Translations under genes and position numbers: made by a program
The notes under the pieces: model-generated
Database searches by the model: none
What the model saw: only the letters and a program-made list of their open reading frames with translations
Told to the model about the DNA's origin: nothing
Shown here: piece after piece, positions 45,848 to 56,947 of the stretch
Numbering within the stretch: the stretch's first letter is position 1
How the letters are laid out: every line of letters begins with the position of its first letter
DNA from: Budorcas taxicolor
Taxonomy: Eukaryota > Chordata > Mammalia > Artiodactyla > Bovidae
Assembly (NCBI RefSeq): GCF_023091745.1
Contig: NC_068912.1
Location: 57,006,567 to 57,070,566 of the forward strand
Length of the DNA: 64,000 bases
Direction: 5' to 3'

Positions 45848-46141
45848 TGAAAGTGAAAGTCGCTTAGTCATGTCAGACTCTTTATGACCCCATGGACAGT
45901 ATTGTCCATGGGTTCTCCAGGCCAGAATACTAGAGTGGGTAGCCGTTCCTTTCTCCAAGGGATCTTCCCAACCCCGGGATCAAGCCCAGGTCTCCAGCAT
46001 TGCAGGTGGATTCTTTACCAACTGAGCCACCAGGGAAGTCCAAGAATACTGGAGTGGGTAGCCTGTCCCTTCTCCAGAAACTCTTGCTGACCCAGGAACC
46101 AAACCAGGGTCTCTTTCCCAGTTGAGCTACGGGGTAAGCCC
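45848..46141 (-). mobile_element. Bov-tA SINE with duplicated tRNA head
   Basis: A normal minus Bov-tA (45848-46040) ends in a full head, then a second 'aagaatactggagtgggtag' plus a second tRNA-derived head runs to 46141. The same architecture occurs at 59066-59400. Confidence 0.88.
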
Positions 46142-46697
46142 AGCTAACAACGGAATTAACTAAAACAGCATTCCAAACCCACTTCTGTAGAAGGCTACCT
46201 CAGAGGCCATTAGTGATCTTCCAATTCTACCACCTTACAATCATCCCACTAAAACTCAGCTTCGCTGCAGTGGGCACAGAAAACTTTCAAGACAACTGGG
46301 ATAGGAGTATGAGATGGGGTGGAGGGTCAAACTGTCCTGGAATGAGGCTGGGAGGTGACCCCTGAGTTCCCTCCCCACCAGCAGATAGAAGAGGATTGAT
46401 TTATGGACATAAATATCCCCAGAGATTGCTAGAAATATGTAGAGAAGGGGAACCCTCCACTTTCTGATAATTTGAAAAGTGAAATCTTAGAATCACTCTA
46501 TTTCAGGGTGTAAAGTGAATCATTTATTATTTCACTTTCAGATTGATGGAGACTGCAATACAGAAGTCATGTAATGTTTAATCCCTGAAACGAGGCAAGA
46601 GTTATGGCCTCTGAAGTTAATTCTGCTTTGTGCTTAATGTTGTCTTCAGTACCCCATTTATGAATGGCATGCTCTGAGCGGCCAGCGTGATTCCATA
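46142..46697. other. No gene recognised
   Basis: Unique-looking sequence. Nothing assigned. Confidence 0.5.
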
Positions 46698-46777
46698 GTG
46701 CTGACCAGAAACTTTGTTCAGGTTTTTATGTAACAGCTTACAGAAAAACCAAAATGAATTTTTTGGCCAACCCAACA
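46698..46777. mobile_element. Short mariner-type MITE
   Basis: An ~80-bp imperfect palindrome. The right arm 'ttttttggccaaccca' pairs with the diverged left arm 'tgaccagaaactttgttca', and 'caggtttttatg' pairs with 'cagaaaaacc'. TA dinucleotides border it. It matches the common ruminant mariner-derived palindrome. Confidence 0.75.
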
Positions 46778-47159
46778 TATGTGAATGGACAATTTGAAGT
46801 TTGATTCATCCTTCTTTGGTTGCTGGAGTCTGAGTCAGATTTGCCACTCATGAATAGCAATTGAGCAAGATTTTTTATTATACTTTATTGAGCATGTTAC
46901 CATTTTTCCTTTGTATATTTATATACCTTTCTTCTGTTATTTGGTGTACATTTTCCTATCCATATAACCATTTTGAAAGAAGAGGGAACATGTACAGAAA
47001 TGGAAAAAAGGGAGGGTAGAAAAGAGGTAGAGAGGAGAAAGAAAGGAACATTAACCTATTTTACAGTAGATGTTTACATAGAAAAGCTTAATGATGTATT
47101 AACAAATAATCCAGTCCTAATGTGAGGTGACTTCTCCCAATTTAACATGAAATATAGAT
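46778..47159. other. No gene; AT-rich
   Basis: T-rich then A/G-rich (46975-47050). Nothing assigned. Confidence 0.5.
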
Positions 47160-47168
47160 GATATAGCT

Positions 47169-47311
47169 TTACCATCTGAGCCACCAGAGAATGCAGACCT
47201 GGGTTCAATCCCTGGGCCGGGAAGATCCCTGGAGAATTCCATGGACAGAGGAGCCTGGCAGGCTACAGTCCATGGGATTGCAGAGTTGGACATGACTGAG
47301 CAACTAACATA
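47169..47311 (+). mobile_element. Bov-tA SINE, 5'-inverted and internally deleted
   Basis: The first ~20 bp (ttaccatctgagccaccaga) are the inverted start of the tRNA head. Plus-strand head sequence then follows from 'atgcagacctggg'. The A unit lacks about 40 bp between two ctggaga copies. Target-site duplication gatatagct lies at 47160-47168 and 47312-47320. Confidence 0.85.
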
Positions 47312-47320
47312 GATATAGCT

Positions 47321-48004
47321 AATAAACTGTTGTTTTGCTAAATATACAGCAGTGATGAACAATGTATAAAAGGAACCAAACTGAATCAATGGGAAATAAT
47401 GATTGATCGATTTGCTTTCAGAGAAAAGTAGATGTGCATTTTCTATGATACTGCTATCCAAAGAGGGCAATGTTTCTTAGGGCAAAACATGTAACAGCAC
47501 CAAGTATGAGTCATTACCAGATCATTTGTTGAAATTAGAATGCTTTTAGCAGCTACCTTCAGGTTGCTGAAAGTTAGGTGTGCTGAGTTAGGGGACACAA
47601 AGTCCCTGCCCTTGAGCACAGCTAAGTTATGGTTGAGTTACATTCATAAATGTGAATAATTCTGCCTGAGGGAATCCAGCATATCTTCATAGCAGAGGGA
47701 GCCTTTAAATTACTCTTAATGTGAAGGTCTTCAGGTAGAGCTGAATAAAGGAAGCTATATACAAAAGGCAAAGAGGCATCAAAGCATATGGTTGTTGGGA
47801 CAACCTTACAGCGTTTCATACCACTTCACCAGAACATGGAATTAGGCAGGAACATGTACCGAGAATCCTAGTGCATCAGGCTTTCAGAAAAGTTGCTGAT
47901 AGTAGTAGCCTTTCTTCTTTCACCTCACAGTCACTTAATTTGTTCTCTCACGAACCTGAAGCTTCCCATGGAGGCTTCCTCCCTTATACCCCCTCTTAAG
48001 TTCT
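47321..48004. other. No gene recognised
   Basis: Unique-looking sequence. Confidence 0.5.
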
Positions 48005-48985
48005 CTTCAGTTCAGCTCAGTCGCTCAGTCGTGTCCGACTCCTTGCGAGCCCATGAATTGCAGCACGCCAGGCCTCCCTGTCCATCCCAGAATTCAGACT
48101 CACGTCCATTGAGTCAGTGATGCCATCCAGCCATCTCATCCTCTGTCATCCCCTTCTCCTCCTGCCCCCAATCCCTCCCAGCATCAAAGTCTTTTCCAAT
48201 GAGTCAACTCTTTGCATGAGGTGGCCAAAGTACTGGAGTTTCAGCTTTAGCATCATTCCTTCCAAAGAAATCCCAGGGCTGATCTCCTTCAGAATGGACT
48301 GGTTGGATCTCCTTGCAGTCCAAGGGACTCTCAAGAGTCTTCTCCAACACCACAGTTCAAAAGCATCAATTCTTCGGCGCTCAGCCTTCTTCGCAGTCCA
48401 ACTCTCATATCCATACATGACCACTGGAAAAACCATAGCCTTGACTAGACGGACCTTAGTCGGCAAAGTAATGTCTCTCCTTTTGAATATGCTATCTAGG
48501 TTGGTCATAACTTTTCTTCCAAGGAGTAAGTGTCTTTTAATTTCATGGCTGCAATCACCATCTGCAATGATTTTGGAGCCCCCCAAAATAAAGTCTGACA
48601 CTGTTTCCACTGTTTCCCCATCTATTTCCCATGAAGTGATGGGACCAGATGCCATGATCTTCGTTTTCTGAATGTTGCGCTTTAAGCCAACTTTTTCACT
48701 CTCCTCTTTCACTTTCATCAAGAGGCTTTTTAGTTCCTCTTCACTTTCTGCCATAAGGGTGGTGTCATCTGCATATGTGAGGTTATTGATATTTCTCCCG
48801 GCAATCTTGATTCCAGCTCGTGCTTCTTCCAGTCCAGTGTTTCTCACGATTCTGCATATAAGTTAAATAAGCAGGGTGACAATATACAGCCTTGACGTAT
48901 CCCTTTTCCTATTTGGAACCAGTCTGTTGTTCCATGTCCAGTTCTAACTGTTGCTTCCTGACCTGCATACAGGTTTCTAGGGGCC
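48005..48985 (-). mobile_element. BovB LINE, 5'-truncated, with 233-codon open frame
   Basis: Minus-strand BovB 3' kilobase. The frame 48146-48847 is open for 233 codons, covering the distal reverse transcriptase with an intact YADD (48764-48775) and the C-terminal region. It reads DFILGGSKI where other copies read DFIFLGSKI, a small change that keeps frame. The 3' part has a ~20-bp deletion near 48088. The fragment lacks the endonuclease, promoter and ORF start. Confidence 0.93.
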
Positions 48986-49009
48986 AAAGTGGCAGTGACA
49001 AAAGCTTTT

Positions 49010-49460
49010 ATAAACGGGCATACTCTACAATAGCATTTCCACCTTCAGGTATTCTCCTTAAGGAAATATTAAGATAAAAGATTTAACAACACAATGTCCT
49101 TTAAAGCAGTTTATTAGTTGAAAAATTGGAAACAACCTAAAAACAGTAGTTTAATAAAATGTGGCACAGGAGATGAAATACCATGCAGCCATTAAAAAAG
49201 ATATAGAAACATATTTTGACATGGCAAGATAGTCATGGCACTGTCAAGTCAAAAAAAAGATACAAAACAGTATGTACAACTTGATCCCAAGTAAAAAAAT
49301 CTACAAAAGCACAGAAGAATCTCTAAGTCTATACACCTAGATAACAGTAGCTCTCCCTGGATGATGGAATTGTAAGTGATTTTTATCTTTATATACCTTT
49401 TCCCTCCTTTTTTACCAATGCATTTATGACTTGTATTTTTAAAAAAAGCAGTTACGATTC
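49010..49460 (+). mobile_element. Old L1 LINE 3' region
   Basis: 'aaaattggaaacaacctaaa', 'ataccatgcagccattaaaa', 'gtatgtacaacttgatccc' and 'gtagctctccctggatgatg' follow the L1M-type 3' region. Confidence 0.8.
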
Positions 49461-49851
49461 TTAGAAGATCTCCTTTAAAATAGGGAGAGCAGAGCTTAGC
49501 AGCCCGAGCACCAGGATGTACATGTTAGTCTGATATGACTTTAATGCTTTGATGTCAAACTGTGACTGTGCAGAGTGGAAATGTGGGTGGTGGTAATGCT
49601 TACCCTTCTTCAGACAAACACAACCATCCCTAGAAACCCTTCACATCAATCAAGTACAGGCATTCTAAGTGGTATTGTTCTTTCTTATATGAAGCATACC
49701 TTATACCTTCACACCCACTTGTAATACAGCCCAGAGCAAGGCTCCTCTACACTTGAGATAAATGTTGTTGGTATACAAAAAGCAGGGAGAATTTTCAAGT
49801 GATGTCAGTTAGCAAGCCTGAAGGTAAAAGGCACATTATTTTTATTCTACT

Positions 49852-49975
49852 CAAGTGGGTCTCAAACTTAGGAGGGTAACAATCACCTAAATGACTTGTA
49901 AAGACAGAATGCTGGGTCCTACTCCTAGAGTCGGTTTCAGTGGAACTTGGATAAGGCTTAAGAGTTGCATTTTTT
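49852..49975 (+). mobile_element. MER20/MER5-like hAT fragment
   Basis: 'gtgggtctcaaacttagg', 'aacaatcacctaaatgac' and 'gaatgctgggtcctactcc' match. 49985-50130 after it resembles the ancient family at 33530. Confidence 0.65.
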
Positions 49976-50284
49976 CCTTTCTTTGACAAATATTGAGTAT
50001 ATACTATATGCCAGGTCTCATGCTGAGAGTTGGGAATTTAACTGTGATCAAAAGAATTAATAGTCTCAATCTCAGAAGCCTACATTCCAGACTGACAGAT
50101 ACATACATACTAAACAAATAATTGAAAGTAACTAATTACAATTAGTACTAGAACACAGGAAGGATCAGAATTCAGTTTTTGTCTTGAAATGTATTTAAAA
50201 ATGTTACATGGAGAACTAAGACTAGTTGTATAGCCCCTTGAAGACAACAAGTATCAAAAAAGGTACTTGGACATACAAATTAAC

Positions 50285-50352
50285 ATTTTTAGCAAATTCC
50301 TTGGTGATGCTGATATTGCCTGTCCTGGGGGGTCTCACACTGAGAACCACTT
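50285..50352 (+). mobile_element. MER5-like hAT fragment
   Basis: 'attccttggtgatgctgata' and 'ctcacactgagaaccacttc' match the right end of MER5. Confidence 0.6.
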
Positions 50353-50487
50353 CCCTACTGAACAGTTTCCCATTAGGATAATGTGGGAGAAAGGGCAGGT
50401 GTGCTGTGGACAAACACCACACCCCCATTTGAGTCTCACCATGAGGGAAGAGCCACTTAATCATCTGGAGAAGGGGTTGAGGCAAAG

Positions 50488-50686
50488 TTGTGCTGTGCTA
50501 AGTCGCTACAGTTGTGTGCGACTCTTTGCAACCATATGGAATGTAGCTTGTCAGGCAAAAGTACCGGAGTGGGTTACCGTGCACTCCTCTAAGGAATCGT
50601 CCCAACCCCGGGATTGAACCCTTGCCTCTGATGTCTCCCGCATGGGCAGGCAGGTTCTTTACCACTAGCGCCACCTGGGAAGCCCC
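50488..50686 (-). mobile_element. Bov-tA SINE
   Basis: Minus element with a complete head. Target-site duplication tgaggcaaag (50478-50487) and tgaggtaaag (50687-50696), one mismatch. Confidence 0.93.
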
Positions 50687-50696
50687 TGAGGTAAAG

Positions 50697-53600
50697 CTGG
50701 CTGTAGGTCATATTGCAAAGAGTGCTACATACTTTGGCAACATATTTCAAACTTTCAGGTGTTCCGGGGCTAGGGAAGGTATTTTTAAGGAATCATTTCA
50801 AAAAAGCATGGAGGCAAGCTGGACCTTCCTGGGTAAATAAAGCTGTTCCTTCTTGCCCTGTGCTCCTTCATCTTCTGCATGTCCTCCTAAGACCAGCCCC
50901 TCTATTTACATCCTGTTCCTTTGTTCTGGTGGAGAACAGCAGACTATGAGGATGAACTCTAACCCACTAATGACTCTGGCCTCAGGTTTCTTACTTCTCA
51001 CATTATTCAGACTGAGGCACATTCCCATTTCTAGGACCTAGTCTCCTACAATATGAATTCTTCTGATCAGCACCACAAAAACAATTTAATGCAATGACCT
51101 TTTAGGTTAATTACCTTCAGGACAAATAAAAGAGATAATCAGTTACTTCTGTTTGTAAAAAGAGCCTACGATTATTTCCAAGTTTACTGTTTCATTTATA
51201 CATGCATCCTTCACATTTCTGTATCTTTAGATTAAGCTCAGGGCCACAGAGATTAAGTAATTCTCAATTGCACCATGAATTAATAGGCTTCCCAAGGTTT
51301 TCTTCCACGCCTAAGAACCTACAGACCTTTACCTGAGTAAAAATTAAACCTATGACCTTATAAAAAAAGCCCAAACCAAAATAAAACAAATCCAAAAGAC
51401 TCCAAAGAACCAAACAAAACTCCATTAAAATAAAAAACAATAAACATAAAAACAAATTTACATATTGTGCTGGATTTGTGGTGGACAAAGGCACAAATAA
51501 ACCTTTGAACTCTAACATTACTGAAGGCTACTGTACATTATTGGGTTACGGTAAGCAACATTCATTTGATGCAAAGCAGAAGGTTCTGATAAAAATGTAC
51601 ACTGACCATGGCAAGGTTAAACCTAGATCTTGATCTGATTTAAACAGGGTGCCAGATACAATCAGTAAGGAACAGAACAGAGCATGGACATAGAAGATGA
51701 ATCTCTGATTCACAGCTGTAAACAAGGCCAACAGTCAGGAAGCTACAGAAGCTAACAAGGGGAAAAATCTTTACAGCACATTTCTACAGTGTGCCAAGCT
51801 TTTCCCCCCAAATTATCTAACATACAAGATAGTTATAAAATCTACAGGTATAGATTTTATAGATATTACTATTTTTAAAACTTTTTTTTGGCTATAAAAT
51901 CCTCACAATAACCTTAAGGTGGCATAATTATTATCCCCACATTACTACCAAGGAAATGGCAGTTTACATGACATCTGAGCTGAAGCTCAAAGAGCATAGT
52001 ATGTGAAGAAGACTGGATTTGAACCCAGGACAATTTTCCTTCACTGCTCATATTCTTTCCCTTTTACTACTCTACTTCCCATAAGCCTAATTTACAGTTG
52101 CTATTAAAGCTGACTTGATCTTTTTGTATGATCTTCTAATGCCTAAATCTGGATTTACATAATAGATGGTGCCCTGGGCTGGCCTTCGAGCTTCCTTTCT
52201 GGGGGAGAAAGCTTCACTCAAGTGGTTTTATGGCTAACTAACCAGCGTGAGCAGCTCTGTGGATTAACAGTATGGAAATTCACAGGGTGAATCAAATCAT
52301 CTTTTACAACTATAAAACTGCAGAGAAATTTGTCTCACAGAATAGAAATGTAACAACTACTGTTAAAATTTGGACTGTAAACTGAATTATCAACATGTTC
52401 ACCAAGTTCTCATTAAGAACTCTTAAATACCATTTTAAAACATCTTTTGTGCTGAATATTCATTTTTCAAAGTACCAAAACATACCATTTTGACACATTA
52501 ACATTTCCTAAAGAAATTAACTACACCTTTATACTTAACATGTAAGCCAGACTGAACCACTCTGAGCTGACAGAATGTGCTACATTCTCTCAACTCCAGG
52601 CCTGGCGTAACTTTTTGCTCTGCCTGGAACACTTCCTCTCCAAATCATCTCCCACTATCCAAATCTGAATTAGGTGACTCCCAAAGCTCCAAAACACAGT
52701 ATCACATTTTCCTTCTATCATGACACCGACTCTGTTATATGGCCATTGCTTACTTATTTTTCTGTATCCCCTACCAGTCTTTAAGATCTGTAAGGGGAAG
52801 AATTTGGTGCATCTTGGTCAGGGTCGTATTCCAAGCTGATCAGCATAGTGCCCAGCACCCAACAAATGTTTGATGAATGAATGAAAATGAGAGGAGAAGT
52901 CCTGACATGGAAACAATCTGCTGATTCATAGCAATAGCCCACACAGCAATTTTCTGATTCCAAGTATATTACTAATTGTTTCATTAGTGTGTGAACTAGA
53001 GAGCCTGATTAGGATAACCTAAGGTCATTAGTAAATTTTTAAAGTTTTATTTGTAGGCTTAAAGTAACCAAAAGTATATTGTTTGCATACAATTTACTCT
53101 ATAACAAACACAGCTGTGCAAATCCATATTTTTATAAGGATTTGTTGTTGAATAACAAATTCTCTTTACTGTACTACAATATCTTAACACATCCAATTCT
53201 GATTATGGATTAAATGGTGCCAACTGAACAACCTTAGAAACATTGTTCAGTGAATTGAGTTTGTCCCAGATGATTTAGAACCTTAACTGCAAATGTACTA
53301 GAGAAATATGGTAAAACTTCTTGAGGACTAGTTATTCTCAGAAGAAATCATTCAGTAGTATTTAATAAAAAGCCCTCAAAATAACTCACTGAAATAGAAT
53401 ATTGTCATCATTCAATAACTGCTAGAAAATAAGGTAAACATAGTATAACTAAGTTTTTGTTTATGAAAACATTCAGAAACATTATATTTTTCACAAAAGA
53501 GGTTTATATCCTAGAGCTCTTTTTAAACCAAGTTAAAAACAAATTTTAACTTTATTCTTTGGCTATTAATTATACCTAATAAATGAGTCACTGATACCAA

Positions 53601-53944
53601 TTCACAATAAATTTATTTTACATAAAACAAAAAGCTTGCCATTAATGAAAATTCCAGTAGAAAACAGTTCTTCTGCTTTAACTTGGGGTTCAAAAGTAGA
53701 AGGTATGGATTAGTGAAACCTCAGTAGAAAGAGAATTTTGTAACAAAACATTCTTGGCATGAAAGCTCTAACATAACTTTTGTAATGAAATATTTACCAT
53801 GCAGTTTTATTGGCAGAAAGGCCAGTTTCTGATGGTTGGTATTTTCTTTTCAGTTTCTTAAGACATTAACATGAAAGATACTTAAACCTGCTTTATTAAG
53901 AGTTAACTGTATATAAATATGGTATCTTTCCACAGTCCACCTAT
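50697..53944 (-). other. SH3GLB1: SH3GLB1 3' UTR and/or downstream flank
   Basis: Begins directly after the SH3GLB1 stop codon and contains no ruminant SINE or BovB. A long 3' UTR is known for this gene, but I cannot fix the poly(A) site. Minus-strand aataaa candidates lie at 53892-53897, 53806-53811, 53612-53617, 53551-53556 and 53046-53051. Old MIR-like pieces lie at about 51895-52078 (minus) and 52790-52890 (plus). A perfect 11-bp hairpin lies at 51834-51861. How much of this is transcribed is inference. Confidence 0.55.
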
Positions 53945-54052
53945 TTAATTGAGCAGTTCTAAGTAGGTAATTGGCACCCTGCCCTTCTGGTTTCCCCTTT
54001 CACCCATCAGCCAGTCTGAATCCATTCCAACGACACTGAAAACAGTGATTAC
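53945..54052 (-). CDS. SH3GLB1: Endophilin B1, last coding exon
   Basis: Endophilin B1 (Bif-1) is a BAR-SH3 membrane-curvature protein that acts in autophagy, mitochondrial dynamics and apoptosis (established for the family). This exon encodes 35 residues and a TAA stop (53945-53947): the second half of the SH3 domain, including the conserved Trp in DSDWLMGERG and the PITYLELLN C-terminus. An acceptor AG occupies 54053-54054 on minus after a T-rich tract. The phase is exact with the upstream exon, since both break between codons. It reads QKGRVPITY, whereas I recall QKGKV in human. The intact splice sites and introns argue against a processed pseudogene. Confidence 0.95.
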   Translation of the reverse strand, partial: VITVFSVVGMDSDWLMGERGNQKGRVPITYLELLN

Positions 54053-54465
54053 CTACAAAATAAAACATTTCCAGTTATTAACTATATTAATAAATATACA
54101 AAAAACTAATCAGATTTAATTTGTTTAAATTGTAAATTATTCACTATGAAAATTTAAATATTACCATAAACAAACACCATTATCACATCATAAACATTAT
54201 CATCAATGTGAAAGATAAAGGGTTTTATCAGAGGCAGTTTTAGAAATCTAATTATTTAGCAGTTAAAAGCTTTAAATAGTTCTGTGATGTTCTATTTTGT
54301 TAAAAAATAGTAGTTAAAAATTTACAGAATATTAACACAATCTGCAATCTATGAAAACATTCATAATAAACTATTTCTAAATAAGCAATGATGAATTTGC
54401 ATTTTGTTATACTGGAAGGTTAAGTCAATCTATGATAGTTTTCTTTTTACATCCGCATTACTCAC
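54053..54465 (-). other. SH3GLB1: SH3GLB1 final intron
   Basis: A 413-nt AT-rich intron with donor gtgagt (from 54465 downward) and acceptor ttgtag (ending 54053), splitting the SH3 domain after LLADE. No insertion inside. Confidence 0.92.
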
Positions 54466-54694
54466 CTCATCTGCCAGAAGGGATAATTCAGCACTGTTTG
54501 CAGCATCATAATCATACAGAACCCTGGCCCTCCGGCTGCCACTGCACTCCTTCAGGTCAGTGAGGTTGGAAGGAGAGGTGATTACTAGGCTACTTGTTGA
54601 AGTCAAGGCAGAGGAACCAACCACATTCGATGAAGCAGATGGTACAGGTGCCACAGAAGTCTGGTTGTTGTTAGAATGATAACTGGATGGAAAA
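54466..54694 (-). CDS. SH3GLB1: Endophilin B1, penultimate coding exon
   Basis: A 229-nt exon: one base completing a Ser codon, then 76 full codons. Residues 1-51 are the Ser/Thr-rich linker between BAR and SH3 (SNNNQTSVAPVPS near the start, SPSNLTDLKEC near the end). Residues 52-76 start the SH3 domain with the ALYDY-type motif RVLYDYDAAN and end at SLLADE. Acceptor tttcttttcaacag precedes it (54695 upward on minus) and donor GAG|gtgagt follows. Compared with human as I recall it, the linker differs at several sites and the SH3 at two (R for K in GSRKAR, A for T in NSTELS). The match is to SH3GLB1, not SH3GLB2. The upstream BAR exons lie beyond the window. Confidence 0.95.
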
Positions 54695-55579
54695 CTGTTG
54701 AAAAGAAATTGCCAATTATGTATACAGGACCAAAGTTTCTGTATATCACCACCTGGTGGCAGTATTTACCTTCTACCAACCTCCACTGGCTGAAGATTTA
54801 AAAGATGCTAATATTTTAATGATAAAGTGTGCTATCTCATTACCCCTTTTGGGTCAATTACATTAGAGAAAATGCAGGTTATTTTTAAATATAAAATCCT
54901 TGAAAGTCTGTTTCAAAGTCATCTTTACAAGTATAAACTTTAAAAAGTTTAAAGAAACATATCTATTTTTCTCCAGAAAAATGATTCATAATACTTCAAT
55001 TTTCTACTGTTTTATTAACCTTTTCCTTCCTTTACGAATTTTTAAATAAAAAAACAAATGAAAAACTTACCTAAATGTCAGATACTACCACAGATTAAAG
55101 TTTTCAAGTTAATTCTTTGAGAAATATTTGACTAACAACTCTTTTTCATAAAATAGATTTTCACATTTTTCTGTTCATTCGAATATTTACTGAGTATCTC
55201 CTTGTCCAGCATCACTAGAACAAGCTGAGATATAAACGTGAAACTATACCATTTTTTTATGGATTGTAGACAGGTGAAGGGACAGACATTCAAATAATAT
55301 GTTATGACTGATAACATAATGAAGACTCAACGGAAGAATAGGGCAGATATCACAAATTCTTCTTGTTTTTTAGGGGAAAAATGGAAGTTTTATTAGAAAT
55401 TAGTGAAATCTTTTTATCAATGTGCTTACAAATACTTTAAAGATAATTAGAATTTTCAGTTTATTTTAAGCTTACTGTTCTTCCATAATACTAAATAGAA
55501 AAAAACATAACATGGCTGGCCTATAATAATTCTAATCCAACCACCTGTAAGGTTGAAAATAATCCTATTAAAATTCATT

Positions 55580-56497
55580 GTTGTTGTTCAGTTGCTAAGT
55601 TGTGTCTGATTCTTTGGGATCCCCATGAACTGCAGCATGCCAGGTGTCCCTGTCCTTCACTATCTCCCTGAAAGTGAAAGTGAAGTCGCTCAGTTGTATC
55701 TAACTCCTTGCGACCCCATGGACTGTAGCCTACCAGACTCCTTGTTCCATGAGATTTTCCAGGCAAGAATACTAGAGTGGGTTGCCATTTTCTTCTCCAT
55801 CACTATCTCCCTGAGTTTGCTCAAACTCATGTCCATTGAGTCAGTGATGCCATCCAACAACCTCATCCTCTGTCATCCTCTTCTCCTCTTGCCCTCAATC
55901 TTTCCCAGCATCAGGGTCTTTTCAAATGAGTTGGCTCTTCACATCAGGTGGCCAAAGTATTGGAGCTTTAGCTTCAGCATCAGTTCTTCCAATGAATAAT
56001 CAGGGTTGATTTCCTTCAGGATTAGTCTCATTTGATCTTCTTGCTGTCCAAGGGACTCTAAAGAGTCTTTTCCAACACCACAGTTCTAAAGTATCAATTC
56101 TTCAGTGCTCAGCCTTCTTTATGGTCCAACTCTCACATCCATACATTACAAATAGAAACAGCATAGATCTGACTATAAGGACCTTTGTCAGCAAAGTGAT
56201 GTCTGTGCTTTTTAATACACTGTCTAGGTTTGTTATAGCTTTTCTTCCAAGGAGCAAGCATCTTTTAATTTCGTGGCTGCAGTCACCATCCACGTTGATT
56301 TTGGAGCCCAAGAATATGTAATCTGACACAGTTTCCACTTTTTCCTCATCTATTTGCCATGAAGTGATAAGACGAGGTGCCATGATCTTCATTTTTTGAG
56401 AGTTGAGTTGTAAGCCAGCTTTTCCACACTCCTCTTTCACTTTAATCAAGAGGCTCTTTAGCTTCTCTTTACTTTTTGCCATTAAAGTGGTATCACT
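55580..56497 (-). mobile_element. BovB LINE, 5'-truncated, split by a SINE monomer
   Basis: Minus-strand BovB from 'cagttgctaagttgtgtctg' to just before the reverse-transcriptase YADD codons. The sequence breaks at 'gtggtatca', so the catalytic motif is lost. A 128-bp A-unit SINE interrupts it at 55672-55799. The open frame (56102-56551) runs past the break into non-BovB sequence. Confidence 0.92.
55672..55799 (-). mobile_element. Monomeric Bov-A SINE unit nested in BovB
   Basis: A single A unit without a tRNA head, ending in gaaagtgaaagtgaag-type sequence. A perfect 15-bp target-site duplication, tcactatctccctga, lies at 55657-55671 and 55800-55814. Confidence 0.95.
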
Positions 56498-56906
56498 AGT
56501 TAAAATATAAAATGCTTCATCGGTAAAGGTAGGTGAAATTAATCTCTTCATAAAATACAGTTTTCTTCTTTATGACTCCTGTGCCATCTGGAAATCAGTC
56601 AGCAAAATTTTCTTTATCCTTAACCTCTTCTCTAAACCTTCCTTTCACCGTCTGATGCTTGTGTTTATCTCCCACACTCCATGTATCATTGAGCCTAGAG
56701 GTGGAAGCTGCAGGAGTTGCATGCTCATTTCCATTCCTATAATCCTCTCCCTCACCAAGATTACTCCTACCAAATTTTTGAATTTCACATTATTCAACTA
56801 TCTCTTGTTGCAATCATCTACAGGTGTCTTTTTTTTTTGCCCTTTATCTCTAAATTTTAGTTTCTGGCTCACTGCCAGTATATCTTAATTCTTGGTGATT
56901 CTAAGA

Positions 56907-56947
56907 ATTATTTGAACAATATTAACAATATTATTTGTTCAAATAAT
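56907..56947. repeat. AT-rich hairpin, 13-bp stem
   Basis: attatttgaacaa (56907-56919) is the exact reverse complement of ttgttcaaataat (56935-56947), with a 15-nt loop that can pair further. A 17-bp tandem duplication (atcagatccatgggc at 56965-56979 and 56982-56996) follows. Confidence 0.9.

Noticed and set aside
48117..48671. 184-codon plus-strand reading frame
   Set aside because: It is the antisense shadow of the BovB reverse-transcriptase fragment. The same shadow appears opposite the BovB copies at 6163-6723, 38374-38826, 57527-57976 and 61811-62368.
56102..56551. 149-codon minus-strand frame as an SH3GLB1 exon
   Set aside because: The translation is BovB ORF2 sequence running past its 5' break. 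There is no homology to endophilin.
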